This document shows, piece after piece, positions 57,939 through 64,000 of a stretch of DNA of 64,000 bases; position 1 is the first letter of the stretch, and every line of letters starts with the position of its first letter. The notes beneath the pieces were generated by a model, which saw only the letters and a program-made list of their open reading frames with translations, had not been told where the DNA came from and made no database searches. The stretch lies in the NCBI RefSeq assembly GCF_006539525.1, contig NZ_BJNE01000007.1, positions 99,962 through 163,961 of the forward strand. The letters run 5' to 3'. Source of the stretch: Glutamicibacter nicotianae. Lineage in GTDB: Bacteria > Actinomycetota > Actinomycetes > Actinomycetales > Micrococcaceae. The position numbers and the translations under genes are program-made.

Positions 57939-58643
57939 TCAGCGTTTGCGCGAAATAGTCGGATCGAGCATTTCGGTTTCGATCTGGGGTTTGGCACCGC
58001 GCTTGGAATTGGCCCAGACGAAGAAGCCGACCAGGGTGAATGCGCCGTAGAACAGGTACATGAAGGCGCTGGCGTAGTATCCGGCGGAGAACAGCAGGGG
58101 CACGCCCACTGCGTCGACGGCAACCCAGAACAGCCAGAATTCCACCCAGCCCTTGGCCATGCCGTAGGTTGCGAGCAACGAGCCTACGAAGGTCCAGGCA
58201 TCCGCCCAGACCGGCTCATAGGATCCGAGCATGCGGAAGATCGGGGTCAGTGCGACGGTGCCGAGGATCAGCACGGCAATCAGGCCCAGTCGGGTCTTGC
58301 CGGACGCCCATTGCGGGGTCACCGCGCTGCCGGTGCCGTCCTTGGCCTGCTTCCAGCGGTACCAGCCGAAGACCGATACGGCAATGAACATGATTTGGCG
58401 GCCTGCTTGGCCCCAGAGATTGGCTGTGTAGCCGGTATCGAAAATGCTGCCCAAGAAGACCGTCAGCAGCAGGAGGTTGCCGACTATGCCAATGGGCCAG
58501 GCCCAGACTTTGCGGCGCATGCCGCCCACGGCGCTGGCCAGGCCGAAGATATTGCCTACGACTTCGCGCACCAGCAGTGCCGACGAGCCGATCGCAATTT
58601 GTGAGTTGAAAGCTTCAATGAGCCACCGCAGGAAATCCATCAT
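57939..58643 (-). CDS. ribM: PnuC-family transporter, probable riboflavin uptake (RibM type)
   Basis: A seven-helix membrane protein of 234 residues. PnuC landmarks are VGNIFGLASAVGGMRRKVWA, WPIGIVGNLLLLTVFL, QIMFIAVSVFGWYRWKQAK and VEFWLFWVAVDAVGVPLLFS. It sits first in the riboflavin operon behind the FMN riboswitch. The homologues in that place in Corynebacterium and Streptomyces (PnuX/RibM) import riboflavin, so riboflavin is more likely than nicotinamide riboside here. That inference rests on context. An ATG at 58640 is an alternative start. Confidence 0.85.
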   Translation of the reverse strand: MMDFLRWLIEAFNSQIAIGSSALLVREVVGNIFGLASAVGGMRRKVWAWPIGIVGNLLLLTVFLGSIFDTGYTANLWGQAGRQIMFIAVSVFGWYRWKQAKDGTGSAVTPQWASGKTRLGLIAVLILGTVALTPIFRMLGSYEPVWADAWTFVGSLLATYGMAKGWVEFWLFWVAVDAVGVPLLFSAGYYASAFMYLFYGAFTLVGFFVWANSKRGAKPQIETEMLDPTISRKR

Positions 58644-58712
58644 TCCACCCTTCTCGAAGCGGCGGCTCCGGGGGTGTGCATTTGATGGGCCTGTGGCTCT
58701 GCTTTAGAAGAT

Positions 58713-58728
58713 AGCCCCTGTGAGGGCT
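58713..58728 (-). terminator. Small hairpin in the riboflavin-operon leader
   Basis: AGCCC (58713-58717) and GGGCT (58724-58728) pair on the minus strand, between the FMN aptamer and the transporter gene. This may be the riboswitch expression platform, though no U-tract follows. Confidence 0.35.
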
Positions 58729-58756
58729 ACCGGCAGTACCAAAAGGCATATCAAAT

Positions 58757-58896
58757 TCGTGCTTCTCCCATCCAGACTTTAACTGTCGGTACTGGAATTC
58801 CACCAGTTCAACCGTTCCCTCAGCTTGTGGCTTTGGTTGCGGGTCGCGGACTATGACCGCCGGTTCGGACTTTCACCGACCCCGGAGCACGTATTC
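58757..58896 (-). promoter_or_regulatory. FMN riboswitch (RFN element)
   Basis: The minus strand shows all conserved RFN blocks in order: GGGGTCGGTGAAAGTCC, GAACCGGCGGT..ATAGTCC, GCGACCC, GGTTGAACTGGTGGAATTCC, GTACCGACAGTTAAAGTC and TGGATGGGAGAAGCAC. It lies about 110 nt before the transporter start and should repress the riboflavin operon when FMN is plentiful. Confidence 0.96.
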
Positions 58897-58934
58897 GTGT
58901 TTACTGAAAACATTCTGGCACACTTTGCGTGGTC

Positions 58935-59597
58935 CTAGTGACCACCCAGCGCAAGATTGCGTAATACGTCGATTTCCACCGATGGCTCTTCTGCCGAGTA
59001 CACCGCGGAACCGGCAACGAAGACATCCGCTCCGGCTTCGGCGGCACGTAAGATCGTGTCGCGCGAAATGCCGCCGTCGACCTGCAGGGCAATGGGCTTG
59101 CCGCTGCCGTCAATGGCTGCGCGGGCGCGCTTGATCTTCGGAAGGACCAGATCCAGGAACTTCTGTCCGCCGAAACCTGGTTCCACGGTCATCAGCAGAA
59201 CCATGTCCAGCTCGCCGAGCATATCCAGGTAGGGTTCGATCGGCGTTGCCGGGCGCAGGGCCATGGAAGCCTTGGCGCCGGCCGACCTCAGTTCGCGGGC
59301 CAAGCGGATCGGGGCTGCCGATGCCTCGGCATGGAAAGTTACCGAGTCCACGCCGAGCTGTGCGTATTCCGGCGCCCAGCGATCCGCGTTCTCGATCATC
59401 AGGTGCACGTCGATGGGCAGCTTGCTGACCTTGCGCAGCGCATCAACCACCGGCAATCCGAGGGTCAAGTTGGGCACGAAATGGTTGTCCATGACATCCA
59501 CGTGAACCGCGTCTGCGGTGTGGATGCGTTCCAGCTCGCTGGCAAGGTTCGCGAAATCTGCGGACAGGATCGACGGGTTGATCCGCGCGTTAGGCAT
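58935..59597 (-). CDS. rpe: Ribulose-phosphate 3-epimerase
   Basis: Pentose-phosphate enzyme interconverting ribulose and xylulose 5-phosphates, 220 residues. [40 protein letters not shown] (metal His and Asp), [31 protein letters not shown] and [12 protein letters not shown] are all intact. The ATG at 59597 follows GAGGAGC. It lies directly downstream of rsmB and just upstream of the FMN riboswitch. Confidence 0.97.
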   Translation of the reverse strand: MPNARINPSILSADFANLASELERIHTADAVHVDVMDNHFVPNLTLGLPVVDALRKVSKLPIDVHLMIENADRWAPEYAQLGVDSVTFHAEASAAPIRLARELRSAGAKASMALRPATPIEPYLDMLGELDMVLLMTVEPGFGGQKFLDLVLPKIKRARAAIDGSGKPIALQVDGGISRDTILRAAEAGADVFVAGSAVYSAEEPSVEIDVLRNLALGGH

Positions 59598-59626
59598 GGA
59601 TGCTCCTCGGAATACTCGGGGCTTGG

Positions 59627-61150
59627 CTAGGCTTTTTTGGTCAGGATTGCCATGAACATGGCATCGGTGCCGTGCACATGGGGCCACAATTGCACGGTGC
59701 TGCCCTCGGCCAGCGCATGTCCTGCCGGCCGGGCGTCCTGATGCATCACCGCGGAAACGGCGGCACTGGTATCCAGCAGAGCAGCATTTTCGTGGCGCTT
59801 CAAGAAGTCTTCCACAACCAGGCGGGTTTCCGCCTGATGCGGCGAACAGGTGACGAAGCCGATGACTCCTCCGACGCGTACCGCGTTGAAGGCGGCGTCG
59901 AGCAGCTCGCCTTGCAATTTGGTCAGCTCAGGGATGTCCCGTGGTGCCTTTCGCCAGCGTGATTCCGGGCGGCGGCGCAGTGCACCCAGTCCGGAGCATG
60001 GCGCGTCGACCATGATGCGGTCGTAGTCCCCCGCATAATCCTCGCCGCCAAAGATGCGTCCGTCTTCGCCGGTGACCATCCAGTAGTCATGCGGCACAGC
60101 ATCCAAGGAGTTCACGACCAGCCGGGCACGGTGCGGGGCCGGCTCATTGGCGGTCAGGCGGGCGTCGCGCTGCACGGCGATCGCCGCGAGCAGTGCAGCC
60201 TTGCCGCCTGGACCTGCGCACATATCCAGCCAGTAGCGGTCTTCGCCGGCTTCGGGCAATTCGATAGCAGCCAGGGCGCGGGCCATGACCTGGCTGCCGG
60301 CGTCTTGGACGCGCACGGTGCCTTCCTTGACACCAGGTACACGTGAGACGTCGCCGTGCTTGTAGGTGGCAGAATCCGCGAGCAGGGTGCCTCGCTCTGC
60401 GCCGGATTCCAGCGCTCCGGACAGATCGCCCAGGCCGGGCAAGGCTACGAGGTTCACCACCGGGGCCAGGTTGTCCGCTTCCAGCAGGGCTTCAAGTTCA
60501 CTCGCGTCGCGGCCATGGGCGATCAGTGCGCCACGCAGGGCGCGGACAATCCAGTCCGGGTGCGAGTGCTCGATGGCCAGGCGCTCGGAATCCGATGCGG
60601 CGGCGTTGCCCAGCTGTTCGGTCCATGCAGCGGCTTCCTGGGCGGACACGCGGCGCAGCACCGCGTTGATCAGGCCGGATGGGCCGGCGCCAATTTGCGC
60701 ACGAGCCAGTGACACGGTTTCATCCAACGCTGCGTGCTTGGGCACGCGCATGGCCAACAGCTGGTGGGCGCCCAAGCGCAGCGCATCGAGGATCGCCGGA
60801 TCCAGCTCGGCCAGCGGGCGGTCGACCAAGGTGGCCAGGATCGCGTCGTAGAAGCCCTGGCCACGCAGGGCCCCGTAGGCCAGTTCGGTGGCGAAGCCCG
60901 CGTCGCGGCGGTCGAGCTGGTATTCGCGGATCATCTTCGGCAGCACCAGGTTGGCGTAGGCATCCGCACTGGATACTTCGCGCAGGGTCTTGAAAGCTAC
61001 CAGGCGTGCCGGATCGGCCGCGCGCTTGCGCTGCCCGGGTGCGGCTGCTGAATACTTGCGCGGGCCGGACTGGCCGCGGTTGCGGGTACGTCCCTGCTCG
61101 TTGCGGCGTAAGTTATCGCGGTGTCCACCGCGAGGTTCCTGCCCGCTCAT
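59627..61150 (-). CDS. rsmB: 16S rRNA m5C967 methyltransferase RsmB (Fmu/Sun)
   Basis: NusB-fold N-terminal domain (about 50-190) fused to a NOL1/NOP2/sun methyltransferase, 507 residues in all. Motif I is [17 protein letters not shown]. The first catalytic Cys is in [17 protein letters not shown] and the second in [15 protein letters not shown], as in RNA m5C enzymes. A basic, disordered 45-residue N-terminal stretch is extra. It overlaps fmt by 4 nt (ATGA). Confidence 0.95.
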   Translation of the reverse strand: MSGQEPRGGHRDNLRRNEQGRTRNRGQSGPRKYSAAAPGQRKRAADPARLVAFKTLREVSSADAYANLVLPKMIREYQLDRRDAGFATELAYGALRGQGFYDAILATLVDRPLAELDPAILDALRLGAHQLLAMRVPKHAALDETVSLARAQIGAGPSGLINAVLRRVSAQEAAAWTEQLGNAAASDSERLAIEHSHPDWIVRALRGALIAHGRDASELEALLEADNLAPVVNLVALPGLGDLSGALESGAERGTLLADSATYKHGDVSRVPGVKEGTVRVQDAGSQVMARALAAIELPEAGEDRYWLDMCAGPGGKAALLAAIAVQRDARLTANEPAPHRARLVVNSLDAVPHDYWMVTGEDGRIFGGEDYAGDYDRIMVDAPCSGLGALRRRPESRWRKAPRDIPELTKLQGELLDAAFNAVRVGGVIGFVTCSPHQAETRLVVEDFLKRHENAALLDTSAAVSAVMHQDARPAGHALAEGSTVQLWPHVHGTDAMFMAILTKKA

Positions 61151-62079
61151 GCGAAGCTCACTTCCGTTCCCTGGGTGAGCACTCCTCGTGCCCAGTCGCT
61201 GGCGTTCATCATTTTCTTGCCCGGAGGCTGGATTTCGGTGGGTTGCAAGGCCCAGGTGGCGGTGCCGATGTAAACCTTCGGCTGCTTTCCTGGTTCGATG
61301 CGCACTTCGCCCGGTGCAAGGTCGGTGATCTCACGGTGCTCACGCAGCGGGCCGAACTTGAAACGCTTGTCCTCGACCTTGACCCAGGCACCAGGGGCAG
61401 GAGTGGTTCCGTGGGCGCGCCGGCGGATTTCGGTGGCGGTCCGGGTGAAGTCCAGTTCCGCATCCACGTCGGTAATCTTCGGTGCGTAGGTGTGCGATCC
61501 GGACTGCGGAACGGCAACGGCCTGGCCTGAAGCCAATGCCTGCAGGGTCTGCACCAGCAGCGTCGACCCGGAACGGCTGAGCCGTTCGAGCATGATGCCT
61601 GCGGTGTCCAGCTCACCGATGCTCTCGGTGACTTGCCCGAAGACTGGTCCGGTATCAAGGCCGGTTTCCAGCTGGAAGGTGACTGCGCCGGTGATGTCGT
61701 CGCCGTTGATAATGGAATGCTGCACCGGAGCTGCGCCCCGCCAGTGCGGCAACAGCGAGAAGTGCAGGTTGATCCAACCATGGGTTGGGACGGCCAAGGC
61801 CGCTTCTGGCACTAGTCCCCCGTAGGCGACGATGGCCGCGGCTTCAAGTTCCAACGCCGCCAGTTCAGCCGTAGTTTCTTCGGTGATCTTGGCGGCCTTG
61901 ATGATCGGCAGGCCAAGTTCTTCGGCTCGGGCAGCGACCGGCGAGGGGGTCAATACGCGTTTTCGACCCAACGGAGCATCGGGACGGGTGAGCACTGCGG
62001 CAATTTCAAAGCCGGCTTCGTGCAGGTAGTTCAGGGAAGTGACAGCGACCTGTGGCGTGCCGGCGAACAAAATACGCAT
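61147..62079 (-). CDS. fmt: Methionyl-tRNA formyltransferase
   Basis: Formylates initiator Met-tRNA with 10-formyl-tetrahydrofolate, 310 residues. RILFAGTPQVAVTSLNYLHE begins the protein. VLTRPDAPLGRKRVLTPSPV is the tRNA loop. LHFSLLPHWRGAAPVQHSI and DITGAVTFQLETGLDTGPV carry the catalytic Asn/His/Asp set. The C-terminal OB fold is present. The start is 3 nt after the def stop. Confidence 0.97.
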   Translation of the reverse strand: MRILFAGTPQVAVTSLNYLHEAGFEIAAVLTRPDAPLGRKRVLTPSPVAARAEELGLPIIKAAKITEETTAELAALELEAAAIVAYGGLVPEAALAVPTHGWINLHFSLLPHWRGAAPVQHSIINGDDITGAVTFQLETGLDTGPVFGQVTESIGELDTAGIMLERLSRSGSTLLVQTLQALASGQAVAVPQSGSHTYAPKITDVDAELDFTRTATEIRRRAHGTTPAPGAWVKVEDKRFKFGPLREHREITDLAPGEVRIEPGKQPKVYIGTATWALQPTEIQPPGKKMMNASDWARGVLTQGTEVSFA

Positions 62080-62082
62080 GAG

Positions 62083-62646
62083 CTAGAACCCCAATCCTGC
62101 GCCAAAGCTGGAGCCGAGGGCCCCTGATCGTTTTTTCACCGTGGCGTTGGCGGTCTGCGAGTAGTTGTTGGCCCGCAAGGTGCGCCACGCCGCTTTCTTT
62201 TCTTCTGGTTCCAGCCGGTCCAGGAACAGAATGCCGTCCAGGTGATCAGTTTCGTGCTGGAAGCAGCGGGCGAGCATGTCGGAACCTTCGATTTCCACCG
62301 GCTTGCCGAACTTGTCGAAGCCGGTCGCCTTGACGTGGCGCCGGCGTCGAACTGGCGCTGCAATGCCCGGGATGGACAGGCAGCCTTCTACCTGGTCGTC
62401 CTGGTAATCGTCGCTGAGCTCCAGCACCGGGTTCACGATATGTCCGCGTTCTTCGCCAATTTGGTAGGTGAAGACGCGCAGGGACACGCCAACTTGAGGC
62501 GCGGCGAGGCCTGCACCTGTGACGTTTTCCATCGTCTGGTCCATGTCTTCGACGAGCTTCTGGAGCTCCGGGCCAAAGTCGGTCACCTCCTGCGCTGGGG
62601 TGCGTAGAACGGGGTCTCCGATGATCCGAATTCCCAAAATCGCCAT
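62083..62646 (-). CDS. def: Peptide deformylase
   Basis: Metal enzyme that removes the N-formyl group from new proteins, 187 residues. Motif 1 is GLAAPQVGVSLRVF, motif 2 EGCLSIPG (metal Cys), and motif 3 QHETDHLDGILF (two metal His and the catalytic Glu). All catalytic residues are present. The C-terminal tail of about 30 residues (KKRSGALGSSFGAGLGF) is unusual but fits some actinobacterial forms. Confidence 0.97.
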   Translation of the reverse strand: MAILGIRIIGDPVLRTPAQEVTDFGPELQKLVEDMDQTMENVTGAGLAAPQVGVSLRVFTYQIGEERGHIVNPVLELSDDYQDDQVEGCLSIPGIAAPVRRRRHVKATGFDKFGKPVEIEGSDMLARCFQHETDHLDGILFLDRLEPEEKKAAWRTLRANNYSQTANATVKKRSGALGSSFGAGLGF

Positions 62647-62739
62647 AATCCGCTGGTACCTTCCCTGCCGTGGATATTGGTATTAGGTTTCGCAATGCCG
62701 AAAGCTAACCGTTCCAGTCTACGCGGTGAAGGGAGGGCA

Positions 62740-63582
62740 TTACTGAGCTGGCGGCGTGATTTCGACCAGTGAAGCACGCGACTGGGCAATCTTGAATGCA
62801 GCTTCCCAGTTCCGCCGCAAAGCATAGAACTTCGACCAGTAGTCGGGCAATGCCTGCGGCGGTGCCATGAAGGTCCGCGAACCGGTCTCGCCAAGGGCCA
62901 CAGCGAGCAGCATCGTGTCGGTGCCATATCCCCACTCTTTCCATGCGCCCCGCTCGGCATCCACGACTTGCTCTTCTGCCTTGCAAGCGGCCGCCAGCTG
63001 CATGATGACTTTGTCATCGGGGCGCTTGACGAAGCCGTCCCGATCGGTGTTTTTGGTCTTGTAGTCCACGAGGCAGGTTCGGCCGCCGATCTTTGCGACC
63101 AGGTCAATGGTGCCCGCGTAGCCGACACTGTGATTCCATACCGTCACCTCTGCGGCAATGGGCTGGACATTGTAGTCATCCCACCATTGGTCAAAGTGGC
63201 GCGCGAACCCCAACTCGTTGTTCGCTTCGAGCGCGGCTTGGGCTGCTTCCAAATCATGTTCCAGATCCAGCGCCCGCAGTGCTCGCTGCTCAGCGTAGTT
63301 ATGCACTCGATCACCGCGGGCCGCGGCGGAGTCCCGATAGGCCTCGGCAGCACCGGCGGCATCGCGTATCAGGGAACGCAACTGGCCACGGTCGCCCACT
63401 GCGTGCACCAGTCGATGATCGTCCGAGAGTGCCTTGGCCGCCATGTACCCGGCCCAACCTGACAGGTCCAGCTTGTCCATGGAGATGACTGTGGTGATGG
63501 ATGGGACAATCGCTTCGCCTCCGACTTGTCGGCAGTACATGCGGCCCAGGTCTGTTTGAATAGCCAGTTTTGGTGACGTCAT
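62740..63582 (-). CDS. Probable PD-(D/E)XK-fold protein
   Basis: A 280-residue protein related to Cas4/RecB-type nuclease folds. The core appears as AAEVTVWN, then GYAGTIDLVAKIGGRTCLVDYKTKN (Asp, then D-Y-K), the PD-(D/E)XK signature. The flanking regions (VPSITTVISMDKLDLSGWAG, ALPDYWSKFYALRRNWEAAF) match the family around this fold in actinobacteria and phages. The start is ATG 63582 (MTSPKLAIQTDLGR). A longer start at 63594 is possible. It may be a nuclease, but function is not shown. Confidence 0.8.
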   Translation of the reverse strand: MTSPKLAIQTDLGRMYCRQVGGEAIVPSITTVISMDKLDLSGWAGYMAAKALSDDHRLVHAVGDRGQLRSLIRDAAGAAEAYRDSAAARGDRVHNYAEQRALRALDLEHDLEAAQAALEANNELGFARHFDQWWDDYNVQPIAAEVTVWNHSVGYAGTIDLVAKIGGRTCLVDYKTKNTDRDGFVKRPDDKVIMQLAAACKAEEQVVDAERGAWKEWGYGTDTMLLAVALGETGSRTFMAPPQALPDYWSKFYALRRNWEAAFKIAQSRASLVEITPPAQ

Positions 63583-63774
63583 GCACACGATCATGGCACG
63601 CGCTCGGCCTGCTTCGCTCCTAGTCGTACCGGAAAAATGAATTTTCCGCGTAGTTCCGCGGATTTTCGGGCGTGTGAACCAGATCTCAGCGTTTCGATTT
63701 GTGGGGATGCGAAAACTCGTATAGAGTTTTTACTCGTTGGAGCGAACGGAAACGTTCAGTAAACAACACATTTT

Positions 63775-63847
63775 GCGGACATAGCTCAGCTGGTAGAGCG
63801 CAACCTTGCCAAGGTTGAGGTCGCGAGTTCGAACCTCGTTGTCCGCT
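63775..63847 (+). tRNA. tRNA-Gly (anticodon GCC)
   Basis: Acceptor GCGGACA pairs with TGTCCGC. The anticodon loop TTGCCAA has GCC at 63808-63810. GTTCGAAC is the T-loop. The CCA is not encoded. Confidence 0.97.
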
Positions 63848-63901
63848 CGCAAAAAGATTCACCGACTAGGTAAAACTAGTCATTCTGACTCCGGTCAGTA
63901 T

Positions 63902-63972
63902 GGTGGGGTGGCCGAGAGGCGAGGCAGCGGCCTGCAAAGCCGTATACGCGGGTTCGAATCCCGTCCCCACCT
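63902..63972 (+). tRNA. tRNA-Cys (anticodon GCA)
   Basis: Acceptor GGTGGGG pairs with CCCCACC. The anticodon loop CTGCAAA has GCA at 63934-63936. It is 54 nt after tRNA-Gly and likely in one transcript. Confidence 0.96.
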
Positions 63973-64000
63973 CGCAATGAAGATTGCTTGATCTTTTTAG

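Noticed and set aside
63712..63731. AAAACTC-GTATA-GAGTTTT inverted repeat with a T run before tRNA-Gly
   Set aside because: Weak 7-bp A+T-rich stem that also contains TATAGA, a plausible -10; terminator and promoter readings cannot be separated by eye.

Overview
The window is a G+C-rich actinobacterial chromosome segment. Gene order (uvrA, uvrB-coaE, rpsA, polA, pdtaR, pyk-gltDB, lgt-trpABC...trpE-hisI, hisFGE, ribH-ribBA-ribE-ribD, rpe-rsmB-fmt-def), ANTAR, HGxxPAAW, TIGR03085 and DUF6318 proteins and a DUF222 HNH gene all point to Micrococcaceae (Arthrobacter/Glutamicibacter type). The genus is an inference from gene content and order. Most of the window is core housekeeping DNA read on the minus strand. 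No prophage, transposase, CRISPR array or rRNA was seen.

Region by region: 1-1,274 is the 5' part of uvrA, with a LexA-like box just upstream. 1,504-3,062 is a decayed secreted beta-propeller gene with several frameshifts. 3,178-13,147 is a mixed set: GntR and MarR regulators, a metallo-beta-lactamase-fold hydrolase, two acetyltransferases, a trans-aconitate methyltransferase homologue, a DUF3516 helicase, a Nudix hydrolase, a kinase-like phosphotransferase and a proline iminopeptidase-type hydrolase. 13,259-14,459 is a TerC-family gene behind a probable yybP-ykoY (manganese) riboswitch. 14,537-17,544 is uvrB, a small membrane protein and coaE. 17,570-22,523 carries an IMPACT-family protein, an RsmC/RlmG-like methyltransferase, a DUF222-HNH protein and an unrecognised membrane protein. 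22,781-32,213 holds rpsA, an Eis-like acetyltransferase, a lipid-anchored polysaccharide deacetylase, polA, a thioesterase, a DHFR-fold protein and a PiT phosphate transporter with a probable PHO box. 32,504-41,260 holds pdtaR, tRNA-Leu, pyk and gltBD.

41,831-59,597 is a long biosynthetic block. The trp genes run into lgt. The trp and his genes are split by a plus-strand insert (49,120-52,279). The insert holds a TIGR03085 protein, two DUF6318-type secreted proteins and an A+T-rich exported PKD-like protein. A riboflavin operon follows, led by an FMN riboswitch and a PnuC-family transporter. 59,627-63,582 holds rsmB, fmt, def and a PD-(D/E)XK-like protein, and the window ends with tRNA-Gly and tRNA-Cys.

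The best candidates for something undescribed are two linked observations. The first is the A+T-rich secreted-protein insert between hisF and hisI. The second is a promoter arrangement shared by both DUF6318 genes and the distant DUF222-HNH gene: a DnaA-box-like TT(A/T)TCCACA followed 38-39 nt later by a -10-like hexamer.
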